From NCBI RefSeq assembly GCF_042100115.1, contig NC_091274.1, positions 2,976,001 to 3,040,000 of the forward strand: 64,000 nt of DNA. Direction: 5' to 3'. The position numbers and the translations under genes are program-made. Of this stretch, positions 10,155-21,391 are shown one piece after another. Position 1 is the first letter of the stretch. The number at the start of each line of letters is the position of its first letter. Under the pieces are notes generated by a model that made no database searches, was not told the origin of the DNA, and was given only the letters and a program-made list of their open reading frames with translations. Source of the stretch: Alternaria dauci. Its lineage: Eukaryota > Ascomycota > Dothideomycetes > Pleosporales > Pleosporaceae.

Positions 10155-11806
10155 ATGTCTGCCGACAACTTCCTTTCGCCGAACGGCGACAACTCAACGC
10201 CCGTCTCCGTGACGACCAACGGCACCCTCAGAACAAAAGGCATTGTTGTCTTCTCCGGAGGCAGCGCAGCCAACAACCTAGTCGACGTGTTCAAGAAAGT
10301 CCGAGAAGACAAAAAGTGCCCGCTGAGCTACGTCATTCCCATCAGTGATAACGGCGGAAGCTCGTCTGAGCTGATACGCGTCTTCGGAGGGCCAGGTACG
10401 TACCGTTGGGTGGGAGAACAGCACAACACTAACAACGGCAGGTATCGGTGATGTGAGAAGTATGCGCACAACGACCAAACTTTGATGATCTGTATTAATC
10501 TGCCTAGGTCGTCTCGTTCGTCTCATCCCGGATGACCCCGATCATGACGATAGCGAGAAGGCAGCCATCAAGACCTTCTTCAACCATCGATTGCCCAAAG
10601 AACGTTCTTCGGCAAGAGAAGAGTGGTTGCAGATTGTAGAGGCTGAGCATGCACTCTGGACGAATATTTCGACCGCCAAGAAAGAGCTAGTACGGTCAAT
10701 ACTGAATGTTGTCGCGTACGAGATTGTTAAGCGTCGTCGGCCTTCGTCCAGCTTTGACTTTTCGGGTGCAAGTATCGGTAACCTGTTTCTCACTGGGTAT
10801 GTACAGTCGCGGATCTCAAGCTTTTTGGTTTCTTCCATTCATATACTGTCTCGAATTTCCACAGCGTGTCTCTTACCCGTCGAAATCTAACTCCCCTAGC
10901 GCTCGCCTGTTCACCGGCTCCTTCGAATCTGCCATCTACCTTCTCTCCAGCATATGTTCCGTCCCCAGCCACACTTCGGTCCTGCCCGCCATAAACACCA
11001 ACTTCACCCACCACATCTCCGTGAGCCTCGCAAACGGCGACACCATTACCGGCCAAAACTCAATCTCACACCCCTCCATCTCAACAGCCCTAGTGCCCGG
11101 CTCAGACGCCCCAGCCATTGACGAAACAGAACAACACGACCGCATCGAAGACGCTAACCTCCCCGGCTCCCTCCCCACCCTCCGCAAACAATACATTACC
11201 TTTTCCAAAGCTGACGAAGAGGAGCTACCCGCAAGAATACAACGGCTGTGGTACATCAACCCCTACGGCCAAGAAATCCGGCTCTCGGCCAATCCAACAG
11301 TGCTAAGTGCGCTTAACGATGCTCAAGCTGTTATTTACAGCATCGGCTCACTCTACACGTCCATTATTCCGTCTCTGGTACTAAAAGGCATTGGAGAAGC
11401 TATCCGCAACCCAGCTATCCGCTACAAAATCCTGATCCTGAATTCGACCATCGACCGCGAAACCGGGCCGTCATCTCATCCCTACTCCGCACTCGACTTT
11501 GTCGCCGCCATTGCAAAGGCATGCGAAGAGTCGAGAAACGTGTTTGCGGCTCCGGATAGGAGTCTGTATAGAAAGTATGTAACGCACATTATCCATCTTC
11601 AGGGCCCGGGGACGCCGGCAGTGGATAGAGAGGAGCTGAAGGGTATTGGGATTGAGCCGATCAGAGTGTATGGGAAGAAACACGAGGGTGAGAATTTTGT
11701 GAGGTATGATGCGACGGCCTTGGTGCAGGCGCTCGAGGTGACGATGGGGAAGAGGGATCCGAGGATGCCGAGTCGACGGAATACTTTGGAGGGGCCGGCG
11801 GGATGA
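10155..11806 (+). CDS. CofD/YvcK (UPF0052) family protein
   Basis: Four exons: 10155-10395, 10442-10459, 10508-10796 and 10900-11806; 484 aa. The 18-nt second exon supplies part of the conserved GIGDVRSRL motif. Family marks: GIVVFSGGSAANNLVDVF at about 26-43, VIPISDNGGSSSELIRVFGGPGIGD (about 55-80), DFSGASIGNLFLTGA (about 170-185) and a Rossmann-like IYSIGSLYTSIIPSLVLKGIGEAI (about 270-295). Prokaryotic relatives are CofD, which makes the F420 precursor, and YvcK, which binds UDP-sugars and controls morphology and gluconeogenic growth. Fungi make no F420 by known routes, so the fungal substrate is unknown and a YvcK-like role is a guess. No signal peptide; probably cytosolic. Confidence 0.85.
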
Positions 11807-12211
11807 GGAGTCTTGTGGAAGAGAGATGCTGGTCCGAATGAAAGGACATGGTTTTGGCTTGGATCGCTGCTTGAGCGATCCTTCTGCGCCTGATGTTGAA
11901 AGCTTGTTGCATGCACACTTTGATGTGCGTATACTATTATCTCAAGTTCCCATCACCAATGAGCGACAATGGGTGTTGGGCTTTAGAAGTCGCGCGTCGA
12001 TCTAACGAACCATGAGTTATATGCATCTCATCTGAGTAGTTAGATTGGTACCTTAGAATATTTGCAAGACGTAAACTGCCAAGCAGGCACCTTTGGCACG
12101 GTTCGCAAGGCATACTCGCGCTTGCCCTAATCCGAAACATCATCTTGCATGTACATATCGCCCAACGCACCACATCTCTGCGCCCCCAGCATCCGTCCTT
12201 CACCTCTCCAA
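11807..12211. other. Intergenic region
   Basis: About 400 bp between co-directional genes. It includes an in-frame ATG at 12149 that could extend the next protein by 21 residues. Confidence 0.4.
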
Positions 12212-13674
12212 ATGGAAACAGCTATTGCGTGCATAGAGTCAGTACTCACCTATCTCATCGGGCCACCACCAACCCAGCGTCCGCTTCCCAAGTCCACAGC
12301 GCCACCCACCACCACCATCCACGGAATACCCATCCCGGCCGAAGCAAGCACAGCGCCAGAAGATACACAAACCTGGTACTGTGACTTCTGGCAAAAGGCG
12401 TGCGCAGTCCTTCACAAAGACAGAAAGAGCATCATCATCTATGAGCCGAAAGACGTATCACACATACCCGATTCGAGGGCTAGACCAGAATGGGCGAGCA
12501 AGCGGCTGCGAAAAGCGTATCAAGTTCTTGGAAACGGACAACATCCGAGGATCGTCCGGTGCGCGTAGCATGACCTCGTAATACTATGTGTCTTTTTTTG
12601 CTAACGAACGGTGCGGGGGAGTTAGTTGTACCAAGTATCTAGAAAGCGAAGCGGGGAATGGGGTGGTCGTAGAGAGACTCACGCCAGGACCGCATTGGGG
12701 TAGTGTTCCTGTCATGACGGTGCCGGTTCCGGAAACGGTGTCGGCGTCGAGAGAAGATCGGATCATGTTGGCTCTGTATTATCGCTGGGCTTTGCAGGCG
12801 CTATCTGCGCTTGAGTATTTCCACTCGCGCTCTGTGTACTTGACGTTCTTTTCGAAAGGGAATGTTTGGTTGCGGTCTGACTTTTCGCTTGCTGTTACTG
12901 GGTTTATTAGTGTTGACGGGCCGGAGCTGCATGCTGATATGATGAGAGATGCGTGGAAAGAGACGAAGCGAGACGAGAGACATGAAGGCCGAGAGCTAGA
13001 GCGCGGTGACGAAGAGAGCGATGATGGCAACGAAGAGATTCCAGAGAACTTCACGTTCCCTTGGAGTGACGGGGAATGGGCAGGAGATGGCAGCCTGTTT
13101 TACTATGACTATTTCGACGCCACGTTTCCCCGCGAGGGTGGATATCACCAGGAGCCTTTGTAGGTACCTGTCATTTTCGTTTCAATCGCGCTGTAACATA
13201 TGGCCGTCTGCTGACTGTAGTGTGGTGGCAAGGTTTTACTGGGCCAGATTTGTCTGGGAACTCATGACCAACGGCCTCACAGCCGAATCGCCCTTGGAAC
13301 AGAGGCTAGAATGGAGCCCATCGGACGAAGCGGCAGATCTGCGCGACCAGCTCCAAGTATTAGAAGAGGCTAGGCTCGGGAGTATCTTGCTCAAAGCCTG
13401 GAAGGGCGAATATGAAAGTGCGGAGCAAGTTGCCGAGGATATCATGAAGACCGCCGAGCAGGTAGGCATTAGTATCGTCAGAAGTACGGTGGAACAAGAC
13501 GACGATTGGGTGCAGCTATTCAAGGACGAAGTTGATATTGGCGAGCCCTGGGAGGATGTTTTCGAGCTGGATGAAGCGCAAGAGAAGTGGGGGGCTCAAA
13601 CGCTCAGGTTCAAGCGGAAGGCTACGCATGCGAACTTGCCTGCTGAAGAGCGGAAGGCTCCAGCAGGACCATAG
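12212..13674 (+). CDS. Protein-kinase-like protein lacking catalytic residues (putative pseudokinase)
   Basis: Three exons: 12212-12558, 12626-13159 and 13221-13674, with splice-compatible frames (CG+T and TT+T); 444 aa, or 465 aa if ATG 12149 is used. The layout is kinase-like: an N-lobe segment ending GQHPRIVRCTKYLES, a hinge-like VVERLTPGPHWGSVP, an alpha-E-like YYRWALQALSALEYFHSRSV, then YLTFFSKGNVWLRSDFSLAVTGF where HRD and DFG should be. Only the Asn of the catalytic loop (SKGN) seems kept. The HRD His and Asp are absent and DFG reads TGF; no Gly-rich loop or VAIK Lys is visible. An acidic insert (about 240-270) and the C-lobe segment FYWARFVWELMTNGL follow. Probably a scaffold or regulator rather than an enzyme. 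Confidence 0.7.
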
Positions 13675-16218
13675 CTCACTCAGGTGTGTTGTTGAGTACT
13701 AGTTGGTACGCAACCTGGGCAGCATGTAACACTCTTTGGTGATCATATCCTTGGAATGATTCATTGCTGAGTCGTGCATGGAGTCAGTCAAAATAATAGC
13801 TGATGGCGAGCTGAGAGCCAACAATGTGCCTATAGTATGATATTAGGCTCTACGAGGGTCGTTGTGCAGCATTCAATGACACATCTGTCCGTTCAATGCA
13901 CGAAGCCATAGAGATCAACCCGCCGAGAAACTTGTTTCGGGTCATCGAGGAGTCATCTCAGTGTTTTGTCATCGGCTCATGCAATGTTGATCGCAAAAAT
14001 GGTTACTGCCTGGCGTCGTGTACCCGAAAGCGCAAATAAGATCGCCTGGTACTGCAGCGCCATCACTACTCCTGCTACAAGCGAGGGCTTGGCTTTTGGA
14101 GGATCAGTCTGGCGGTCAATGGAACGCTAAGAGCCAGTGGAAGGCTGTATCGCGAAGTGTGGGTAGGCAAGCCGTCGTGCTCTGCCGTGTCTCAGGCATG
14201 CAGGTATCCGCGGATCCTACCAACGAGATTGCGACTCGAAGAAGTGCCGTATTGTCAGGATCGTGACTGCTATGTGCCGATCAACATGTCTCTGCTTCAT
14301 GTTGATGCTCATCATTGTTGAGCAGCCAATCTCTTCAGTCTTGAAACGACGATATTTGCATCTTAATTAGAGCTGCACTACAAGTGGCGTTGGCATGCCC
14401 GGTAGAGGAATATCCCAAGGTAGAAGGCTCAGATCGCCACCTTGAAGTTTGTTATCAAAATCCTGATGCCGGTGACATGAGCCGACGAGCCCGGGCCGAG
14501 ACTGATACTGAGGTAGTCACGATAACAATGCATACACCAGAATAAATCTGCATCCGGTGAGCAGATATCAGCAAGGGGGGAGGAAATGTATGATTGACGC
14601 AGCTCCTTGCGGGCATAGTAGTCATTCTCGCCTATCGGGGATGATTTTGGAATTCGGTTGTGGTATTTCAACCCAGACATGCATAAGGCTGGCTGTCGCA
14701 GATGTCATCCAGCGGCCAATATGCATGTCATCCAGCGTGCATCCGGTGTCTGTCGATAGGGCCTCCGCATTTGACATCGTCCACGAGTTTCCGGCAAGAA
14801 GGTTATTGGTCAAATAGGCAGGTGAGGATTGGAGGGCGTGACGAGGTGCATGGAGAGGGGCGTCAAACATTAGCTGAAGGGGCGACATCAATCCAATGTG
14901 CAGTGGTAGATCGACGCTGCGCGAACATATGCTGAGCCGCGCTGCAGAACGATCTCAAACTCATGCAGCCGAGAGGGGAGCTCAGGCAACATCAGTCGTA
15001 GAGACGTGGTGGCATTGCGATACATCGAATAGCGATACGCGAAAATGTTTGACGTGAACGGTGGTGATGCAGGTAGGGGCTGAGCGAGATGAGTGGATTT
15101 TGTGCGGGCAGAGCCGAAAGGTATACCACACTGCGCCTGCTACGGCGGGTACAAGTAATAGCGGCCGCAGGACTTTGTGCAACCGGCGGGTTCTGATTGC
15201 GTTATGCGGCGATTGGTTGGATGTGCTGGCCGGGCAGGACGAAGGGCAAGCGAATCGACAGGGTTCCAGATAATCTCTTGGCGATCGGTAGCGAGTACAA
15301 GCAAACAATCATGGTATCTTCTGTGCGCTTTGAGATGGTGGCTTGTGGTGGTCAGTTGCCTGGTTTTGGCTGAGTGAAAGGGTGTGGTGAACGGTGCATG
15401 GGCCAAAAGTGGGGTAATGACGCCCTGATCGCGTTGACACATCCGCTTCTTCGCGCACTGTTGACCTCTCCTACGCTACAGACAACATTATGTCTTCCGT
15501 TCTTCGACGAGCAAGGAAAAAACCAATAACGACGTCTACCATTCGCGTACCGCTTCAGACACTGCAACTGTAATGCATGTGCGACCCTTCCAGACACCAC
15601 CATCATCAGGCTGGGTGCAATAACAGGCAGCCGCTACAGGTCCTCCAACCTACATGCGCGTCGCGTATATGCATGTTTTGGATGATTCGTATGTGTCCGG
15701 TCACTTTGAGGCTCAAGGACATGTAGCAAGCAAAGCCATGCTGCGCGTTCACGCAAGAGGGCTGGGCTGTTTGCCTGTTTCCCCCTCAGCCTGGTGGCTT
15801 AGACCGGTGAGAGCCCTGATACCTATCTGATAGTGGGGCTTGCGAGCGCCCTGGGAGACGGCCAATCGAATCTTATTTCATGTATACCCTGGAGCTGCGG
15901 GACTGGATATGGCTACTGTACTCCGAAAGGACCCCTAACTCCGCTTGCATCAACAGGGTAACACTACTGCTGCGGACATGGACTGAGAGCGAGCATCTTG
16001 AGGTGTAACACTCGAAATGCTCAATCTATATCTTCGGTCAAGGTCCTTATGTTTCTGCCTTGGATTCCCAAGCTCGCCCTGCCATCTAATTCTCGCGCTT
16101 CAATAACGTTACACTTCCCTTTTCGCTCACTAACAACGGGATTTCTCTCATCTGATCTTTTTTAAACGGCAATTTCCTCTTTCGGACGTCAAGCCCTACA
16201 GCCCCCACCAACCACACG
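13675..16218. other. 2.5-kb intergenic region
   Basis: Long non-coding spacer before the Q/P-rich gene. A 13-bp direct repeat (ATGTCATCCAGCG) occurs at 14702-14714 and 14725-14737. The last 150 bp before 16219 are pyrimidine-rich, as in a promoter/leader. The open frames here (for example minus 14982-15308) lack ATG starts or family likeness. No RNA gene seen. Confidence 0.45.
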
Positions 16219-18516
16219 ATGGCAACTCCACATCAGGCGCAATACCAAGGTCAAGTGCCTCAACAACACCAGAATGTCGGCCAGCAACGACAGGTCCCCA
16301 ACGGACACCAGCAGCAAGCCTATGGACAGGCCCAGCAGAGACCAGTTCAAGCACAGCAGCAACCTCTGAATCCATACGCCAACTACGATCCTCAACTAGC
16401 CTCTTTTATCCTAGAGAAGCCGAGGGGTGCTACGTCTTGGGAGGATGCCGAGCCAGAGAAGCAACACGTCGCGCTCCAAGAACTCCAGAGTGAGTTGCAC
16501 AAGTTTCGCCGAAACCACGGCAACGTCAAGAAGAACATGAATGAGATTCCTTCCCCCAACTGTCGCCGGATCATCAACGAGCTCGTCGAGGATCAGAACG
16601 TTGAGCTCGCGCAGTACAACCGTGCCATCCAGTACAGGATCGCAAGCGTTGTCAACAAGTGGCGCTCGGTCAACCGTCGAGAGCGCCAGCTCGTACGTGT
16701 CGACATCATCCTTGAGACTGAACCTTCTGGGTTTCAAGAGCCCATGCCAACGAAGATGACAGTGGCAGGTGGACCCCAAGACCCGAACAAGGTCAGGCCG
16801 CCCGGTAACCCACAAGGCCAACAGTTTTCGAATCCTCCCAACCCTGGTCAGAACATGCCACAGCAGCAAAGGCCTCCCCAGCAGCAGCAACAACAACACG
16901 TGCCTCAACATAATGTGGGGCAGGGTCAACACTTTGAACCTCCACGTCCTCAGCATCATCCAGGCCAGCCTAGCATGAATCAAATGCCAGGTGGAAACCC
17001 TCCTCCGCCCCCACCGCCCCCGGCCATGGCTGGTCCACACGATATGCCAGGCCCTCCGCACCCACCCATGAATGGCGGAGGCCGGCCCATGCCAGGACCC
17101 ATACCAGGACCTATACCAGGACCTATGCCAGTACCCATGCAACACCCACAGCCCAACCATCCACCTAGTAGCCAACATCCTATGCCTGGTACGTTTCCAG
17201 AACAATTACCAATGCCACCACATCATATGAGGCAGAATCAAGGCCGTCCAATAGAAGTGTTGAACCCTAATCACCTCCGACATCAAAAGCAAAGACGCAA
17301 CAACCGTCGCGATGCTTCCAGTTCGTCGTCTGATAGCGAGTCTTCATGGGAAGATGAGTCCGAGAACTCAAGCTTTGTCAATATCGAGCATGACGATCAT
17401 ATTGATGCTGGTCGACGCGAACGTGGACGTCAGCGACACTCCAAGAAGCAGAAGAAGAGCTACAAACATCGCTCAACCAGCAAAGCCAGAGGACTTAGTC
17501 GCAGTCGTAGCCAGAGTCGTGCACGTAGAATCAATGTCGACCCTTATACCCTAAAACCCACGCGCCGACGCCGAGCCTCCGACCTGATTGATGATCCACG
17601 CAATGGCAGACTAAGCCCAGAGTCCTTCACTACGGACTCTTCTCGATCCTCTCACAACAAGATCCCAGGTCATATGCCACCTGTTCACATCCACTTGAGC
17701 ACCAACAACGTTGTGGAAGACCGGACACGCAACGGTAATGCTTCACCAGCTGACCTCTACAATGAGAAGAGGAAACCGAGAAAGCAATACACTGCGCATG
17801 ATATGGGTCGCGAGAGCTCTAGCTCATTGTCGGAGCGTGGAAGCGGAACCGAGTCTATGAACACTACATCTGCCCACACAGCGGATGACGGTATCTGGGA
17901 CAGGCCTATCCGCCGCCGCCCTTCCTTCAAGCATGTGCATAGTCGCCGCAAGTCGTCCTACGGAGGCAAGCCACAACCTGTGTTCGATCAGCCGCACCCT
18001 AGCCACATCTACGATGATGAAATCGACTACCGTCGGGCACAAAAGGTCAGGTATCCCGACGACCTGGCTGACGACTATCCACATGCCCGCAGCCCTCGCG
18101 CACACATGCGTGAGCCCGAATCGTACTTTGATGACCACGCAGCGCACGCGATCCGCCCAAACATGCACCACCGTCGCGCCACCATGGCCAACCCACCCAC
18201 CATCCACAACCCCTTTGCGCAAACGTACTTGCCAGCCAAGCCCATCCGAGCCTCGTCATACCTTGCGGATAGGCACGACCCAGGCTACAGCTTCCCTCAG
18301 CCACGCGCGCTCACTGATCGAGAGGAGCCGGATGAGCGATTCGGCCTAAGTGATATTCATGCGGCTCTTGAACATATCCAGGAGAAGAAGGATATGAGGC
18401 ATTCGATGAGGCGGCCGAATGTGATGGGCAGGAGGGACTCTGCGTTACAGTATGAGGATGAGTGGAATAGTAGAGTGCCATTGGGTGCGCGTCGTGGGGG
18501 TTATGATAGGTTCTAG
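16219..18516 (+). CDS. Large Q/P/RS-rich protein of unknown function
   Basis: A 765-aa intronless protein. Residues 1-60 are Gln-rich. A helical, conserved-looking block at about 60-180 (FILEKPRGATSWEDAEPEK, then ELVEDQNVELAQYNRAIQYR and VNKWRSVNRRERQLVRVDI) is the only folded-looking part. Then come Pro/Gln/Gly-rich repeats with a PPPPPPPP tract and a GPIPGPIPGPMP repeat (about 195-345), a Ser/Asp/Glu patch (SSSSSDSESSWEDESE, about 365-385), and basic RS-type stretches with SRSRSQSRARR at about 430. The tail is rich in His, Arg and Tyr. It resembles RNA-associated scaffold proteins in composition only; I cannot name the family. Confidence 0.75.
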   Translation: MATPHQAQYQGQVPQQHQNVGQQRQVPNGHQQQAYGQAQQRPVQAQQQPLNPYANYDPQLASFILEKPRGATSWEDAEPEKQHVALQELQSELHKFRRNHGNVKKNMNEIPSPNCRRIINELVEDQNVELAQYNRAIQYRIASVVNKWRSVNRRERQLVRVDIILETEPSGFQEPMPTKMTVAGGPQDPNKVRPPGNPQGQQFSNPPNPGQNMPQQQRPPQQQQQQHVPQHNVGQGQHFEPPRPQHHPGQPSMNQMPGGNPPPPPPPPAMAGPHDMPGPPHPPMNGGGRPMPGPIPGPIPGPMPVPMQHPQPNHPPSSQHPMPGTFPEQLPMPPHHMRQNQGRPIEVLNPNHLRHQKQRRNNRRDASSSSSDSESSWEDESENSSFVNIEHDDHIDAGRRERGRQRHSKKQKKSYKHRSTSKARGLSRSRSQSRARRINVDPYTLKPTRRRRASDLIDDPRNGRLSPESFTTDSSRSSHNKIPGHMPPVHIHLSTNNVVEDRTRNGNASPADLYNEKRKPRKQYTAHDMGRESSSSLSERGSGTESMNTTSAHTADDGIWDRPIRRRPSFKHVHSRRKSSYGGKPQPVFDQPHPSHIYDDEIDYRRAQKVRYPDDLADDYPHARSPRAHMREPESYFDDHAAHAIRPNMHHRRATMANPPTIHNPFAQTYLPAKPIRASSYLADRHDPGYSFPQPRALTDREEPDERFGLSDIHAALEHIQEKKDMRHSMRRPNVMGRRDSALQYEDEWNSRVPLGARRGGYDRF

Positions 18517-19833
18517 GCGATGTGCATGCTCCTCTCTTTCGCCGTTCTTTTCAGTACCGTTGTCTTTTCTATGAGTGCATCCTTCTTTTGACGATGCGGG
18601 ATAGCAGGCGTGTTTCTTCGACTCGTTTCTTTGCTTACACTTCTTTTGTATGGGACGGGACCTTATCGCAACATGATTCTCTTGATCTTCGATGTATCAT
18701 ACATTCGTTGCTTGCTAAGACGTGTGTACTTTGTGTCATAACGATCTACAACTGGTATCCTCGACGAGGAAGAGCAAGCGCTTCATGATAGACATGTGTT
18801 CCCAGACTTACTGCAATCTTCATTGGCCTAGACTGCCGCACGCACACAATGCCCAATGACAGTACGAAAGCAAGTCAGGCAGCACTGCGAGCTAAAGGCC
18901 ACTAACTATGTTCAGACCATGATAGCTTCTCCGTATGCGTTTGCAAAGCGGGAACATCGTCTAAAAAAACAGAGCCCAAATGCACCGATCTACACACAAT
19001 CTCGTGTACCAGGACCAGTATCATGATAACGGCTGCAAGTTTCGCGGTCGACGAGAAAGGGAAGCACGTCATGCGCGTGCCTCACATCGCTTGTACCTGC
19101 CAAGCCATCAAGGGCACCATGTGGGGGGTGACTCCACCCCCGACGCGCCTCCAACGTCCACTAAAACGCATCCAAATGCCATGTCCACCAAGTTAAAAAA
19201 AAAAAAAACAGCCTTCCGCCTCCAAGCAATCACCTGCCCTCTTTTTCCCCTCTAGCCTCCCATTCCCGAAGCCAAAAAGACTACTTTTGCGCCGTCCGGG
19301 AATGGGCACAGTAGTAGCAGCAAATGGGGCTGATGGTTAGGCGGTTAGGCGCTCACTAGACTCTCTTCCCAAAGTGCGCGTTCTGCCAGCCATGCACACG
19401 GTAGACACGAGAACACGAGCCCCCCATCCGAAACACGGCTAGCCCCACGGAGATGAACGTGCCTTCTGGGCACGCTGAGTGGGCGGCCGTCATTGGGCGG
19501 GCGCGGGCAGAGTATTGGTATGCTTGTTCTTTACGAGATCCTACGCCTTAGGGGCTGAGAGGGCCAGAACGAGCTGGGGCAGGAACAGGACAGGACAGGA
19601 GGGGATAAAGACGCGGTTTGCTGTCGTTTGTTGATGCGCGCGCGTGTTGGGCTCTCTTTCACTCAGCAGCTCATAGTCGGTCTTTACTACTCTGAAATTT
19701 TTTTGGTTTCTTCGTTTTCGTTTAATATATTTATCGGTCTTACTGTGCGGATCATCAGTATTGAGTTTCACATCTACCGTTACTACCGGTAGTGCAAAAC
19801 ACCGAGTTGGGGTACCCAGACCAGAAAGTAAAG
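18517..19833. other. Intergenic region
   Basis: 1.3 kb between co-directional genes. It holds an A15-type tract near 19195-19210 and a perfect 7-bp hairpin around a TGACTC core at 19124-19141 (listed separately). No coding frame convinces me. Confidence 0.4.
19124..19141. promoter_or_regulatory. Inverted repeat with TGACTC core
   Basis: GGGGGTG-ACTC-CACCCCC is a perfect 7-bp inverted repeat with a 4-bp spacer. The junction reads TGACTC, the half-site recognised by Gcn4/CpcA-type bZIP factors in fungi, and the arms resemble C4/G4 stress elements. It lies about 690 bp upstream of the surface-protein gene at 19834. Function is inference. Confidence 0.3.
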
Positions 19834-20378
19834 ATGAAGGTGGTCGTTGCGTTGTTTGGCCTTGTAGCTCTTGCGCTTGCGCAAGAGACGTCAAGCTGTA
19901 AGTTCAAGTCAGGCAATAGTGCCAAAGGCCGTCCGGTGAAGACAACTCTAATCAAACATTGCGATGTGCAGATACTGGCCCAATGTTCGACCCGGACACG
20001 GCGCCACACTTCGGCCCAAGCGGCATTGTCTATCCCTCCGTCACCGAGTCCGCTCCCGTGCTTTCCAACTTGCCGACGCTGACGGCGTCGAGGAGCTCAG
20101 GTGTAATCTCCATGTCTAGCGCGTTGGCCAACTCGACGCTCTCGACTTCGACGCTGTCGCTGTCGTTGTCGCGCAACGCTACGACCTCGCATTCCTCGAC
20201 GCGTTCCTCGACACACTCCTCTACGTCGGTCAGGACTTCGCGCACGGCAACACCCACGGCTGATGAGACGACTTCGAGTGCATCTGTTCCGGCTGAGACG
20301 GGCGCAGGTGCAGTGAACTACCCAGAGACATTTGGAGCTCTTGTAGGAGGCCTTGTAGCTGGATTGGCGATGCTGTAG
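19834..20378 (+). CDS. Ser/Thr-rich secreted, probably GPI-anchored protein
   Basis: Two exons, 19834-19897 and 19972-20378, with a 74-bp intron (GTAAGT...TGCAG); 156 aa. The protein starts MKVVVALFGLVALALAQ, a typical signal peptide with cleavage expected after ALA. A short Pro/Gly/Phe segment (MFDPDTAPHFGPSGIVYPS) precedes a Ser/Thr-rich stalk (about 50-125) suited to O-glycosylation. The end is hydrophobic (FGALVGGLVAGLAML) with no charged residues after it, as in GPI-anchor signals; a Gly/Ala/Asn site near GAGAVN could be omega. Expected at the cell wall or plasma membrane. There is no enzymatic domain and the family is unknown. Confidence 0.7.
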
Positions 20379-20629
20379 CAGGCTGTAATAGTTCCGTGGC
20401 AGGAAACGGGAAGCTGAAAAGCAACATCTTAGTATAATAGTCGCTGAGAGATTTAGCGATAAGTAGGGCCAACATAATAGGGTATATTGTGATGTGCTCA
20501 TGGGCGTGACTTGAGCCTGTCCGTCAAAGTCATCTAGCATACTTTTCCCTGGTCGAAAAACCACAACGCCTGAAAAACGCCGTCACAATGCAGCTGAACT
20601 GAGAGCATTTGTTCCTTCTCGCCTGTTCC

Positions 20630-21391
20630 TTACTCCTCCATAGCGCCCACCTCTGTCACCGACTCGGTCGCCTTGGTGTAGTAGGCCTTGAGATCGATCT
20701 TGAAGTCTGCCATGGCCACGCCGAACATTTTCAGTAGCGCTGTTTGATGGCTGTTCATCACCTTGCCCTCTTCCGCGATGGTGTACGGTACATCCAAGAT
20801 AATCTTGCCCTTGTCGAGCCTCGTGGGCATGCCCCATTTCCTGATGGTCGTCTCCATGCTGTGCGGGAGCGGCACGTCCTCGTCTTCGGGAATCTCGCCG
20901 CCTCTTGAGTGGACTACGCCGGCGGGGACGGTAAAGGTCTGTGTGGCGACGATGCCGGCGCGCGCAAAGTCGGTTTGCGAGTAGTTGGCAAAGTACTCAA
21001 TCATCTCGCTGGGGTCGCGGTTGGTGAAGAAGAGTCCAACGTTGCCGTTGAGATGCTTGGTAAGCTCCGAGAGGTTGGTGAGGTGCTCTTCAGCTGGGGT
21101 GAGGCCAAGCGCTTTCGCCATGACTTTGGTCTTTCCGAAGAAGAATCTGCGCGATTGTTAGCCATGCGCGCTGGCAGTCAAATCAGGCCCATAGACGTAC
21201 CGGCTGTCGGCGAACTCTTGACGGAGTTCCTTGAGGTACGAGTTGCGCATGTTCTCTACAGCGAAGACAAAGATGTGCTCAAAATTGTCCGCCGCTTCCT
21301 GGACATTGGCAAAGAGCTTCAAAGACAGCTCCTTGCCCTTCTTGTCCGTCTTGGTCAGATGTACGACCTTCGCGCGCTTTGACTTTGGCAT
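20630..21391 (-). CDS. MRT4: Ribosome assembly factor MRT4
   Basis: Two exons, 21201-21391 and 20630-21146, with a 54-bp intron (GTACGT...GCGCAG) joining DSR to FFFGKTKVM; 235 aa, the expected length. It starts MPKSKRAKVVHLTKTDKKGKE, the basic start typical of Mrt4. It continues with the uL10-like fold: FVFAVENMRNSYLKELRQEF, RFFFGKTKVMAKALG, then VGLFFTNRD and a domain ending in KLLKMFG-like ALLKMFGVAMADFKIDLKAYY. Mrt4 occupies the uL10 (P0) site on pre-60S particles in nucleus and cytoplasm and is later exchanged for P0. It shares a 233-bp divergent promoter with MDM10. Confidence 0.95.

Noticed and set aside
16411..17205. 264-codon minus-strand frame, Trp/His/Leu-rich
   Set aside because: Antisense image of the Q/P-rich protein; no start context and no domain.
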